This document shows, piece by piece, positions 17,106 through 25,949 of a DNA stretch of 64,000 bases. Every line of letters starts with the position of its first letter. Position 1 is the first letter of the stretch. The notes beneath the pieces were generated by a model, which was not told where the DNA came from, ran no database searches, and saw only the letters and a list, made by a program, of their open reading frames with translations. A program made the translations under genes and the position numbers. Origin of the DNA: Bradyrhizobium sp. Ash2021 (GTDB taxonomy: Bacteria; Pseudomonadota; Alphaproteobacteria; Rhizobiales; Xanthobacteraceae); contig NZ_CP100604.1 in assembly GCF_031202265.1 (NCBI RefSeq), forward strand, positions 2,276,501-2,340,500. The letters are read 5' to 3'.

Positions 17106-17541
17106 CGTGCCGGCTAAACCGGTCGACGCAACACAGGCATTGAATCTCTCTGCCGGCGTTTCAAATTGCAAGGTCTCACGGGGTCGTTCGTTTAGCTGAC
17201 GAGCCGCTTTTTTCAGATGGGCTTGTGAATGCACCGACAAGTCGGCCCTTTGGAAAGTACTGTCTCAGCAGGCCATTGGTATTCTCGGTCGACCCGCGCT
17301 GCCACGGGCTTTGCGGGTCGCAAAAATAGACATCGATGTTGGTCGCCATCGTAAAGCGCCGATGATCCGTCAGTTCCTTGCCCTGGTCCCAGGTCAGGGA
17401 TTTATACAGCTCTTTTGGTAGCTTCTTCGTCTGCTTGATGAGCGCGTTGACTACCGTACGGGTGTCCTTGCCTGCCACCTTGGCCAACATCACGTAGCGC
17501 GTTTGACGCTCGACCAAGGTCGACGATCGAGGGCAACCCAT
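17106..17541 (-). mobile_element. IS30-family transposase remnant
   Basis: Minus strand: STLVERQTRYVMLAKVAGKD, LPKELYKSLTWDQGKELTDH followed by RRFTMATNIDVYFCDPQSPW and [14 protein letters not shown], the IS30 catalytic core including the D-x-E-like final motif. A frameshift near 17250 is followed by [20 protein letters not shown] followed by [20 protein letters not shown], the normal C-terminus. The N-terminal DNA-binding half is missing, so it is inactive. Confidence 0.7.
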
Positions 17542-17634
17542 GTAATTCTCCTACGTTTGGCGCCGCTTGCGGGCATGGCCTATTGTTTCAAGTGGGATCC
17601 CCGGACGTGGATCCAATCCGAGACTCCCCGCTGT

Positions 17635-17825
17635 CGTGGCGACGAAGAGGTTCGGCTCGCGGTACGCGTTGTCACCAACGTCTCCAGCTGCGTACCGCAG
17701 CCGACGTCCCAGTGTACCTACTGGGCGCGCTCGCGGGGAATACACCAGGGGCATGCTATTCATAACGCGGGGTTATCACGGCGCGAACGAATCCTGCTGT
17801 ACAACGAGCCGCAAGAGCGCGAGAC
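17635..17825. repeat. Dispersed repeat R1, copy upstream of fixI
   Basis: Second copy of the block at 11645-11830, same orientation, with small insertions (for example CTCGCGGGGAATACACCAGG). It directly precedes the duplicated DUF2189/fixI junction. Confidence 0.6.
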
Positions 17826-17903
17826 TTTGCGGTGGCAGTCGAAGCGGCAATATAACGACACGCCGCCGGCGGATTGCCGGCAGCGCGCGGAAACGGAGGA
17901 CCG

Positions 17904-20162
17904 ATGAGTTGTTGTGCGCCCGGCGCTGAGCTGGCTCTTGCCATGCCTGATCCTCACACCGTGAATGAGGAAGTGCTGCTCGCAAGCCGCACGGTTGGCG
18001 AGGGCGTCCGCCAGACTGACCTCTCCGTTCCCGGCATTCACTGCGGCGGCTGCATTCATAAGGTTGAGGCGGCGCTTGGCCCGCTTCCCGGTGTGGAGAA
18101 CGCGCGCGTCAATCTCTCGACCAAGCGCGTCGCGATCCGCTGGCAGGCGCACAAACCGCCCGCACCGTTCATCGAGACGCTCAACAAGATCGGCTACGAC
18201 GCACATCTTCACGATGCAGGCGCGGAGGAGGCCGACGAGACGCCGAAAGAGCTGATCCGCGCGCTGGCGGTCGCAGGTTTCGCCGCCAGCAACATCATGC
18301 TGCTGTCGGTGTCGGTATGGTCCGGCGCGGAAGTCTCGACGCGGAACATGTTTCACTGGATGTCTGCGCTGATCGCCTTCCCCGCGCTTATCTATTCGGG
18401 CCGCGTATTCTTTGTTTCCGCTTGGCGCGCTCTGCGCCATGGCCGTACCAACATGGACGTTCCCATTTCCGTCGGCGTGCTGCTTGCGTTTGGCATGAGC
18501 CTTTGCGAGACGTTCAATCACGGATCACAGGCCTATTTCGACGCGGCAATCTCACTGCTTTTCTTCCTGCTGATCGGCCGCACGCTCGATCACATGATGC
18601 GCGAGCGCGCACGAACCGCCGTCCGAGGGCTGGCCCGCCTGTCCTCGCGCGGCGCGCTTGTCGTGCAGGACGACGGTACCCATGCCTATCTGCCGGTGAA
18701 CGAGATCCAGCCGGATATGCACATCCTGCTGGCGGCCGGCGAGCGCGTGCCTGTCGATGCCCGGATCGAAACGGGACAATCGGAGATCGACTGCGCGTTG
18801 GTGTCTGGCGAGAGCCTGCCGCAACCGGTCTCACCGGGCACGATGCTATCCGCGGGAACGTTGAACCTGACCGCCCCCCTCACCATCGTCGCGACGGCTG
18901 CCGCGAACGATTCATTCCTCGCCGAAATGGTTCGGATGATGGAAGCAGCCCAAGCCGGGCGCTCGGTCCACCGGCGCGTCGCGGACCGCGCCTCGCGGCT
19001 CTACGCGCCGGTCGTGCATCTCACGGCGCTGCTGACGTTCATCGGCTGGATGATTGTAGACGGCGACCTGCATCGCGCAGCCACCATTGCCATCGCGGTG
19101 CTGATCATCACCTGCCCCTGCGCGCTCGGCCTTGCCGTGCCCATGGTGCAGGTCGTCGCCGCGCGGCGTCTGTTCGACAGCGGAGTGATGGTCAAGGACG
19201 GCGGCGCGCTGGAGCGCATCGCGGAAGTCGACACCGTGATTTTCGACAAGACCGGAACGTTAACCCTGGATCGCTTGCAGCTCATCAACCGCAAAGCCAT
19301 CGATCCGGCGGCGCTTGCGATCGCTGCATCCATTGCGGCCCATTCACGCCATCCCTACTCGCGAGCGCTGGCCGCCGCGGGACGCGACAACGCCATCACG
19401 CCGGTGGGGCTGAACGATGTTTCAGAGCAGCCGGGTTCTGGAATGCAAGCCACCATCGGCACGACGATCTACAGGCTCGGCCGGGCCGACTGGGCACTGA
19501 CGGTTGCAGCCGAACAATCAAGCACTGCCGGCGTTGTACTCTCCGGGAACGGGCGACTGTGCGCGGCCTTCCAATTCGACAGCGATCTTCGCCCGGATGT
19601 CCGCGAGTCCGTGCTCGCCATTTCCAATCAAGGATGCCGCGTCGAGATCATGTCCGGCGATCGCGACGAATCGGTGCGCCGTCTCGCGTCGGATCTCGGA
19701 CTTCCCTATCGCGCCGGCGTCTCGCCTGCTGACAAAACGAAACACATCGTCGACCTGAGGGCAGCGGGACAGCGCGCGCTGATGGTCGGTGACGGCCTCA
19801 ACGATACGCCCGCCCTCGTCGCCGCCCATGCCTCCATGGCTCCGGCCACCGCCGCCGATGTCGGACGCAATGCCGCCGACCTCGTCTTCCTGCACGATAG
19901 TCTTCTTGCCGTGCCGCAGGCCATTGCGGTTGCGCGCAATGCGCGGCAGCTCGTGCGCCAGAATCTCATCTTCGCCACCGGCTACAATGCCGTTGCAATG
20001 CCCATCGCGATCCTCGGCCATGTGACACCGCTGGTGGCGGCGGTGGCGATGTCGGCCTCGTCACTGCTCGTGATCGCCAATGCCCTGCGGCTGCATGGCT
20101 GGCGCTCGCGCAAGGAGCTGCTCGCGGCCGCCCCCCTGGCGATATCTCCAGCCAGGCGCTAG
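17904..20162 (+). CDS. fixI: Copper-transporting P1B-type ATPase for cbb3 oxidase
   Basis: 752 residues from ATG 17904 (GGAG 5 bases before). An N-terminal metal-binding domain with IHCGGCIHK (Cys47, Cys50) is followed by transmembrane helices, the copper-site motif TCPCALGLA (about residue 402), phosphorylation motif DKTGT (about 448) and GDGLNDTPAL (about 629). It exports Cu+ for assembly of the FixN CuB centre. Normally directly downstream of fixG/fixH; here it follows a 1.2 kb insertion with no obvious new promoter. fixS starts 16 bp after its stop. Intact. Confidence 0.93.
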   Translation: MSCCAPGAELALAMPDPHTVNEEVLLASRTVGEGVRQTDLSVPGIHCGGCIHKVEAALGPLPGVENARVNLSTKRVAIRWQAHKPPAPFIETLNKIGYDAHLHDAGAEEADETPKELIRALAVAGFAASNIMLLSVSVWSGAEVSTRNMFHWMSALIAFPALIYSGRVFFVSAWRALRHGRTNMDVPISVGVLLAFGMSLCETFNHGSQAYFDAAISLLFFLLIGRTLDHMMRERARTAVRGLARLSSRGALVVQDDGTHAYLPVNEIQPDMHILLAAGERVPVDARIETGQSEIDCALVSGESLPQPVSPGTMLSAGTLNLTAPLTIVATAAANDSFLAEMVRMMEAAQAGRSVHRRVADRASRLYAPVVHLTALLTFIGWMIVDGDLHRAATIAIAVLIITCPCALGLAVPMVQVVAARRLFDSGVMVKDGGALERIAEVDTVIFDKTGTLTLDRLQLINRKAIDPAALAIAASIAAHSRHPYSRALAAAGRDNAITPVGLNDVSEQPGSGMQATIGTTIYRLGRADWALTVAAEQSSTAGVVLSGNGRLCAAFQFDSDLRPDVRESVLAISNQGCRVEIMSGDRDESVRRLASDLGLPYRAGVSPADKTKHIVDLRAAGQRALMVGDGLNDTPALVAAHASMAPATAADVGRNAADLVFLHDSLLAVPQAIAVARNARQLVRQNLIFATGYNAVAMPIAILGHVTPLVAAVAMSASSLLVIANALRLHGWRSRKELLAAAPLAISPARR

Positions 20163-20178
20163 CGATGGAGAAAGCCCG

Positions 20179-20373
20179 ATGACGGATTACCTCTTCCTGA
20201 TTCCCGTTGCGCTCGCGCTCGGTGCCATAGCGCTTGGCACGTTCATGTGGTCGCTGCGAAGCGGCCAATATGACGATCTTGCGGGCGCCGCCGAACGAAT
20301 CCTGCTCGAAAACCGCGATGGGCCCGACGACACAGGCCGGGCGCACGGGGAGACGCCGAGTCACCGCAACTAG
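20179..20373 (+). CDS. fixS: Cbb3 oxidase assembly protein FixS
   Basis: 64 residues: MTDYLFLIPVALALGAIALG followed by TFMWSLRSGQYDDLAGAAERIL. One helix followed by the conserved W-x-x-x-S-G-Q-Y/F-D-D-L motif of FixS/CcoS, which is needed for cofactor insertion into the oxidase. ATG 20179 has GGAG upstream. Last gene of the cluster. Confidence 0.92.
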   Translation: MTDYLFLIPVALALGAIALGTFMWSLRSGQYDDLAGAAERILLENRDGPDDTGRAHGETPSHRN

Positions 20374-20738
20374 TTGTTCAGCCCGATGTGAGGTGGATTG
20401 GATCGTATCTGAATCGCTCGGGGTTGTCCGTCCGATCTTTGCAGATCGGTCTCATATGTGTCAACGGCTTGCAAATTTGGAAGCCAATTGACTTTTTGGC
20501 GGATGCCCCCCGATCTCCGCGGCCGCGGCAATGATCATCTCCTTGCAGTCCGGGTTGAAGAGTGCCGGACGCTCGGACACCGATTGAGGACCCCTGGGCG
20601 ATGGGTTCGTCATAAGGTGAAGTAGAGCGGCGGGGAGGGGGAACCGGCTAGCTTACCAAGCGCTCAAATCTCTGGCGACGCGCCGCCACCGTTCAGCAAC
20701 CGCTGCAGCGGGCTTAAGATCGGAGTTAGATTATCGGT
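20374..20738. other. No supported gene
   Basis: 365 bp after fixS. A minus-strand stretch (SVSERPALFNPDCKEMIIAA) looks like a coding remnant but I cannot assign it. An inverted CCGATCTTTGCAGATCGG occurs at about 20431-20448, a possible terminator stem without a T run. Confidence 0.35.
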
Positions 20739-21272
20739 TTGCGCAGCACTTCCTCTCGCTACGGCGCCGGCGCCCAAGCCTTCCATTGGCTGACCGTCGT
20801 GCTGGTTCTCGCCGCCTATGTGCTGAGCAAGGGCGACCGCAATTCGCTCTATTCCGCAGCCGCGGACGGGCTCCGCAGGATTCACGAGACGCTCGGGGTG
20901 CTCGTCTTCATTGTCGTCGTGCTGCGGCTGCTATGGTGGCTGATCGACAGCACGCCCGCGAAGCTGCCGATGCCGCGATGGATGGCTGCGGCCGCGAAGC
21001 TCGTCCAGTTCGCGCTTTATGCGCTCCTCATCGCGATTCCAGCAACGGCGGTGGTCGGTACCTGGCTCGAGGGGATTCCCGTCACCCTTCTCGGATTCGA
21101 CATCGCCCCCCAAATCGCGAAGGCGCATGGACTGGGGCAGCTGATCATGGAAATACACACCGCCCTCGGTAACGCCATCCTCTGGGTTGCCGGCGTGCAT
21201 GCAGCCGCGGCTCTCTTCCACCACTTCTGTCTGCGCGACGAAGTCTTTCAGTCGATGGCTCCGGGCGCATGA
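20739..21272 (+). CDS. Cytochrome b561
   Basis: 177 residues, four transmembrane helices, with the heme b ligand histidines expected for the family in QAFHWLT (helix 1), RRIHETLG (helix 2), MEIHTALGN and VAGVHAAAALFHHF. Probably moves electrons between quinone and periplasmic partners, or scavenges superoxide like CybB. The start is a TTG at 20739, since RYGAGAQAFHW is the usual N-terminus; no better ATG exists. It stands alone between the fix and ccm clusters. Confidence 0.85.
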   Translation: MRSTSSRYGAGAQAFHWLTVVLVLAAYVLSKGDRNSLYSAAADGLRRIHETLGVLVFIVVVLRLLWWLIDSTPAKLPMPRWMAAAAKLVQFALYALLIAIPATAVVGTWLEGIPVTLLGFDIAPQIAKAHGLGQLIMEIHTALGNAILWVAGVHAAAALFHHFCLRDEVFQSMAPGA

Positions 21273-21685
21273 ATGATTAGTCCGAGCTACCGCGGAGGGG
21301 CGTTTTCCCTCTGAATCCGGCGAGGTGGCCCCGGCAGAATCACTCGGCCTCGTGTCGTACTGCCCTTCAAGGAACGAATGGTCGTCGACCAATCGTCGAA
21401 CTTGCCGTTCGGTTGCTGTTGTTCTCTGGCCAATTTGAGCCGCTGAAGTTCAACGGCTCTGGCCATCTAATCAGGTACCGCCATTGCACCAGTCCAGTTC
21501 TGTCGTGAAATGGCTGAACCTAGGGGGTTTGATTCAAATTATGCCGATAGAACGGGTAAAAAGTGACGGAGAATGCCAGAATCGGAAAGCGCGTAGTGGA
21601 CGATTTTTTCGGTGCGGTACTGAGTTGCGCGCCGTTTGTTAGCTTGGGATGCGCTGAGCCGCGGTCACTTTGAGTGACCGGGGCG
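21273..21685. other. No supported gene
   Basis: About 410 bp between cytochrome b561 and an ISNCY remnant. I see no coding signal; the last 150 bp probably belong to the end of the element. Confidence 0.35.
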
Positions 21686-21689
21686 GGCC

Positions 21690-22245
21690 ATGGTGTCGAT
21701 CAAGCAGCTTTTCGCGTGCGCGACCGTCGCGCAAGCTGTGCTGCGATCCGCACGAGATTGCTGGCGAGCACGGCGGCGCCTACCCACAGTTCGAAACGGT
21801 CGCGTCCTTCGGCGAGGCAGTGCTTCGTGCCGCGGCCTCGAAACAGCGATGCGTGCCTCGACGCTGGCGTGAAAGCGTTGACCATCCTTGAAGACCGCAC
21901 TCTTCTCATATGCCTCCCGTCGTTCGTGCGCTCGCCGCCACGTTACGGAATGCACACCACTTTAACGTCAGCGTGCTTGCACGAGGCGAGGTTCTGCTCA
22001 CTGAAGTAGCCACGATCAGAGCCGTACAGTTGCGGGGCCCGACCAAAAGACTGCCTGTGACGCTGGAGGGAAAATGCCAGTTGGACCTCGTCGGGTGGAT
22101 TGCCCTTCAGCACCTCGTATTGCGTGATCAGCCCGCTGCGCCTTCGGCGAGCAAGACCTTGTCGCCAAACTCGACCGGCGTGCGCACCTTGCCTCGTTTG
22201 ATCAGGTCGGTATGGGGCTCGAGGATGGAATAGATGGGAATCGTC
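21690..22245 (-). mobile_element. ISNCY-type transposase remnant, multiply frameshifted
   Basis: On the minus strand pieces read KVRTPVEFGDKVLLAEG, QLYGSDRGYFSEQNLASCKH followed by ADVKVVCIPQRGG, EKSAVFKDGQRFHASVEARI and FRGRGTKHCLAEGRDRFELW followed by VGAAVLASNLVRIA, the order of the C-terminal half of ISNCY family transposases. The pieces lie in different frames, so the gene is dead. Confidence 0.55.
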
Positions 22246-22548
22246 CGAATGAATCAGACCACTAGCGACGCCGTCTCAGCCAACGACCTTCCGGCAGATT
22301 GCAGGCGAGCTGTCGTCGAGAGCGCCGGCCGCGATGATTTTCTTATCATCTGCCTCACCACGCGATGGAGATCTCGACTCTCCGGGCGCCTACTGGGCAT
22401 CGAAATGATAACTGACGGTAATTTGCGAAATCGTCTCCGGCGTGATGCAATGCTCATCCGCCAGCAGACGGCCTAATGGCACGGTCCTTCGTCGCGAGCC
22501 GCAGCCGGAAGCGAACGAATTCCCGGCCTGCAGGTTGGCTTCGAGGAG
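22246..22548. other. No supported gene upstream of ccmC
   Basis: About 300 bp. An 80-codon plus-strand frame (22234-22476) shows no recognisable family. The ccm promoter should lie here, but no strong motif is evident. Confidence 0.35.
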
Positions 22549-23331
22549 ATGGGAAATTTGAATCTGAGCTTCACCGCCTATAGCAATCCTGGTAATTTCC
22601 TGCGTATCACCGCAAAGCTGCTGCCTTGGCTTTGGGGTTCGACAGCCTTCGCCTTCGCACTTGGCCTATTTGGAACATTCGCCGCGCCACCCGACTACCA
22701 GCAAGGCGAGACGGTGCGGATCATGTACATTCACGTCCCCGCCGCCTGGGCAGCGATGCTTGCCTATACGTTCATGGCGGTGTCCGCGCTCGGATCCTTA
22801 GTTTGGCGTCATCCACTTGCCGACGCAATGCAAAAGGCGGCTGCGCCGCTTGGCGCAGCTTTCACCTTCATTTGCCTCGTCACAGGCTCCCTCTGGGGCA
22901 AACCGATGTGGGGCACATATTGGGTCTGGGACGCCCGGCTCACCTCCGTGTTGGTTCTGTTTCTCATCTATCTCGGCCTGATCGCGCTCTGGCAGACTAT
23001 CGAGGACCCGAGTAGGGCGGCACGAGCAGTTTCGATCATGACCTTGGTGGGGTTCATCAACATCCCGATCGTGAAGTTCTCAGTTGATTGGTGGAACACT
23101 CTCCACCAGCCGGCGTCGGTATTTCGGATGGAGGGCTCGGCGATTACTGGCTCCATGTTATGGCCGCTAGTCGTTATGGCGCTCGCATACACGCTTTTGT
23201 TCGTGACTCTCCACGTAATGGCGGTCCGTAACGAGATCATGCGGCGCCGAGTCCGGCGGCTTGCGATTACGCTGGCGGCTGCGGTCGAACCTGCGATGGC
23301 TCGCATGCTGCCTGCCGAAGTGGCGTCCTGA
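22549..23331 (+). CDS. ccmC: Heme exporter/chaperone-loading protein CcmC
   Basis: 260 residues, six transmembrane helices, with the tryptophan-rich heme-binding loop WGTYWVWDARLTS and conserved periplasmic histidines (YIHVPAAW; NTLHQPAS). It delivers heme to CcmE. The start ATG has GAGGAG immediately upstream. First gene of the plus-strand ccm run; ccmD starts 7 bp later. Confidence 0.93.
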   Translation: MGNLNLSFTAYSNPGNFLRITAKLLPWLWGSTAFAFALGLFGTFAAPPDYQQGETVRIMYIHVPAAWAAMLAYTFMAVSALGSLVWRHPLADAMQKAAAPLGAAFTFICLVTGSLWGKPMWGTYWVWDARLTSVLVLFLIYLGLIALWQTIEDPSRAARAVSIMTLVGFINIPIVKFSVDWWNTLHQPASVFRMEGSAITGSMLWPLVVMALAYTLLFVTLHVMAVRNEIMRRRVRRLAITLAAAVEPAMARMLPAEVAS

Positions 23332-23338
23332 GCAGATC

Positions 23339-23494
23339 ATGGTACAGCATGGCGGATTCATCACGGTGGCTTTTCTGGTGACGGGAACCATTCTAGCCGG
23401 GATGGTCGCGGCAGTCCTCATCGACTATCGCGTTCAGCTCCGTACCTTGCGTCGCCTGCTACTTGATCACTCGGATCCGCGCGGCCGCGTATGA
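23339..23494 (+). CDS. ccmD: Cytochrome c maturation protein CcmD
   Basis: 51 residues, MVQHGGFITVAFLVTGTILA followed by GMVAAVLIDYRVQLRTLRRL: a single helix and a charged tail, the CcmD pattern. CcmD releases holo-CcmE from the CcmABC complex. Its stop overlaps the start of ccmG (ATGA). Confidence 0.85.
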   Translation: MVQHGGFITVAFLVTGTILAGMVAAVLIDYRVQLRTLRRLLLDHSDPRGRV

Positions 23495-24114
23495 GCAACA
23501 TCCCAGCCTCGATTCATCTCCCAGCGAACGCCACGGCCCCTCGACGCGCACTGGCCCGCCTGTGGGTGATTATCCCGCTTCTGGTGTTCTTCGGAATTGC
23601 GGCATTACTCCTGGTGCGGCTCGGCGCCGGAGACCCGTCGCTCGTGCCCTCCGCTTTGATCGGCAAGCCAGCACCGCAGTTTGCGCTGGGACCGCTCGAT
23701 GGGCTTTCCACGCTCGGTCCACTTGGCTTGTCGAGCGCCGATCTGCGGAGGGGGCACGTGACAATCGTGAACGTGTTCGCGTCATGGTGTGTCGAGTGCC
23801 GGAAAGAACAAGGGGCGCTGATGGCGCTGGCGAGCGATCGGACGCTGCAGCGACAGGGGGTAAAGCTTACCGGCATCGACTACAAGGACGATCCCAGAAA
23901 CGCGCTAGCTTATCTCGCCGCCAACGGGAATCCCTTCGCACAGGTCGGCACTGACCGGTCCGGCCGAACGGGGATCGATTTCGGCGTCTATGGCGTCCCC
24001 GAGACCTATGTGGTCAAGGGCGATGGCACAATCGCCTACAAGCTGGTTGGTGGCATCTCGGACGCAAGCCGACCTGCTTTGATGGCCGCAATTGCCGAGG
24101 CAGAGCGTCCATGA
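23491..24114 (+). CDS. ccmG: Thiol:disulfide oxidoreductase CcmG/DsbE
   Basis: 207 residues: an N-terminal anchor (about 22-44), then a periplasmic thioredoxin fold with active site ASWCVECRKEQ (Cys100, Cys103) and GVYGVPETYVV containing the cis-Pro. It keeps apocytochrome CXXCH cysteines reduced. The CVEC active site differs from the common CVPC or CxPC. Confidence 0.9.
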   Translation: MSNIPASIHLPANATAPRRALARLWVIIPLLVFFGIAALLLVRLGAGDPSLVPSALIGKPAPQFALGPLDGLSTLGPLGLSSADLRRGHVTIVNVFASWCVECRKEQGALMALASDRTLQRQGVKLTGIDYKDDPRNALAYLAANGNPFAQVGTDRSGRTGIDFGVYGVPETYVVKGDGTIAYKLVGGISDASRPALMAAIAEAERP

Positions 24115-24329
24115 CGGCTACCTTCCAAGCTCCCCATTCCTGCGCGACAGATGCAAAACAGTTTTTTCTTGCCTCAGCGGCGTGGTTTTCCAACCACTTA
24201 CATTATTCAGAAGTGACCGATCGGACCATGGAAGCGGCACGCCCGGAAGCAGTCCGATTTTCAAGAGCGGCGGATGCCCGAAAACGTGGTGCGTTACGTA
24301 ATGGCGAAAACGAACGGAGGCCTTGAAAC

Positions 24330-25448
24330 GTGCTCTGGACCGTCTTTGCAATGATGACATCCGCGGTCGTGCTAGTGCTGGCCCGGTCGCTCTCTAAGCG
24401 GGGCGCGGGCTTTGACGCTCACGATTCCGACGTGGCCTTCTACCGCGGACTTCTAGCCGAGGCGGATGATGACGTCCGCTGCGGACTCGTAGCGCCCGAG
24501 GATGCCGTGGCGACGCGTGCCGAGATCGGGCGCCGACTGCTCGCGTCACTCGACTCCGCGTCGGAGAGCCGGCCGCGGGTGTTGCGACGCTGGCAGCCGA
24601 GACGCGCTGCTGCGGTCTTGGCGATCGTCGTAGCGCTACCGCTCGTCGCGCTCGCGTCGTATCTCAAAGTCGGCGCTCCCAGCCAGCCCGACATGCCGAC
24701 CGCATCGAGGCGCACGGGTGGGAACTTCACCCTCGCTACCGCGATTTCCGAAGTCGAAACGCGCCTCGCAGCCGACCCCAATGATGGCCGTGGATTCCGG
24801 GTTGTCGCGCCAATTTACCTGCGCATGGGAAGGTTTCAGGATGCGGCGCGTGCGTATACGGCGGCGCTGCGGCTGCTCGGCGAGAATGCGCTGGAGCGCG
24901 CGGCTCTTGGGCAGGCCCTGACGATGGCCGCCGACGGCGTCGTAACTGCAGAAGCACGCGCTGCCATTGACCAAGCACTCGCGGACGATCCCAAACAGCC
25001 CGTAGCGCGATTCTTCCATGCGGTCGCAATAGAGCAAAACGGCGACAAAGATCAGGCGAGACGACTCTGGGAGGCGCTGGAGGCCGATACGCCGGCCGAC
25101 GCCCCGTGGATGGATGCCATCCGCCAACATCTGGATGGGCTTTCTGGGGCGACGCAATCAAACGCAGAACCCCGCCACGCCGGCCAAACCCGGGCTGACA
25201 TCGCAGCGCTTCCTCCGGAGCAGCGGAGCGACGCGATCCGCGGGATGGTGGGAGGGCTCGCCGAGAAGCTCTCGAAGAACGGCCATGACCTTCAGGGATG
25301 GCTGCAACTGATTAGGTCTTACGTCGTATTGGATGAACGTCAGAAGGCCGAGGCGGCGGTCGCAACCGCACGTGCCCAGTTAGCAGGCGATGCGCAAGCG
25401 CCGGCACGCATCGATGAACTTGTCAGGCAGCTTGGTTTGAAGGGGTAG
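24330..25448 (+). CDS. ccmI: Cytochrome c maturation protein CcmI
   Basis: 372 residues starting at GTG 24330 (CGGAGG upstream). Two N-terminal helices flank a cytoplasmic loop containing VAFYRGLLAEADDDVRCGLV. The periplasmic part has TPR-like repeats (GRFQDAARAYTAALRLLGEN) and a C-terminal domain. It binds the apocytochrome C-terminus and presents it to CcmFH. The 215 bp between ccmG and ccmI look rearranged and hold only a doubtful 71-codon frame. Confidence 0.85.
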   Translation: MLWTVFAMMTSAVVLVLARSLSKRGAGFDAHDSDVAFYRGLLAEADDDVRCGLVAPEDAVATRAEIGRRLLASLDSASESRPRVLRRWQPRRAAAVLAIVVALPLVALASYLKVGAPSQPDMPTASRRTGGNFTLATAISEVETRLAADPNDGRGFRVVAPIYLRMGRFQDAARAYTAALRLLGENALERAALGQALTMAADGVVTAEARAAIDQALADDPKQPVARFFHAVAIEQNGDKDQARRLWEALEADTPADAPWMDAIRQHLDGLSGATQSNAEPRHAGQTRADIAALPPEQRSDAIRGMVGGLAEKLSKNGHDLQGWLQLIRSYVVLDERQKAEAAVATARAQLAGDAQAPARIDELVRQLGLKG

Positions 25449-25451
25449 ATA

Positions 25452-25907
25452 TTGACCAGAAAAAAGAGCAGGCGCCTCGCTATCATCAGCGCAGCAGGCT
25501 TCACTTTGGCCATCGCGGCAGGGCTCGTCCTGTTTGCATTGCGCGACAATATCGTCTTCTTCTACGGGCCGACCGAGATGGCCGAAGAGGCGCCGCCGCG
25601 AGGAACTCGTCTGCGCATCGGCGGCCTGGTGAAACGTGGCTCACTTACCTATGGTGGATCGTCGACTGTCGCCTTCGCGGTGACCGACCTGAAGCACGAC
25701 ATCAAGGTCAACTACACTGGATTGCTGCCGGATCTCTTCCGTGAAGGACAGGGCGTGGTGGCCGAGGGCACGGTGGAGGGTCCAGGCCTCTTTCATGCCG
25801 ATACTGTGCTCGCCAAACACGACGAGCGATACATGCCGAAGGACGTAGCCGACAAACTCAAGCAACAAGACACTTGGCGCAACGAAAGATCCGCGCGAGC
25901 GCAATAG
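25452..25907 (+). CDS. ccmE: Periplasmic heme chaperone CcmE
   Basis: 151 residues beginning at TTG 25452: an N-terminal anchor, then an OB-fold, with the covalent heme site LAKHDERYMP (His123, Tyr127). Takes heme from CcmC and hands it to CcmF. No ATG is available near the family start, so TTG is preferred. Confidence 0.9.
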   Translation: MTRKKSRRLAIISAAGFTLAIAAGLVLFALRDNIVFFYGPTEMAEEAPPRGTRLRIGGLVKRGSLTYGGSSTVAFAVTDLKHDIKVNYTGLLPDLFREGQGVVAEGTVEGPGLFHADTVLAKHDERYMPKDVADKLKQQDTWRNERSARAQ

Positions 25908-25949
25908 CGCGGCCTTCCGCGAAACGTCGCAACCGATGGAATCGGAAGA

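Noticed and set aside
24111..24329. A 71-codon gene between ccmG and ccmI
   Set aside because: The overlap with the ccmG stop looks like coupling, but the sequence has no recognisable motif and looks rearranged.
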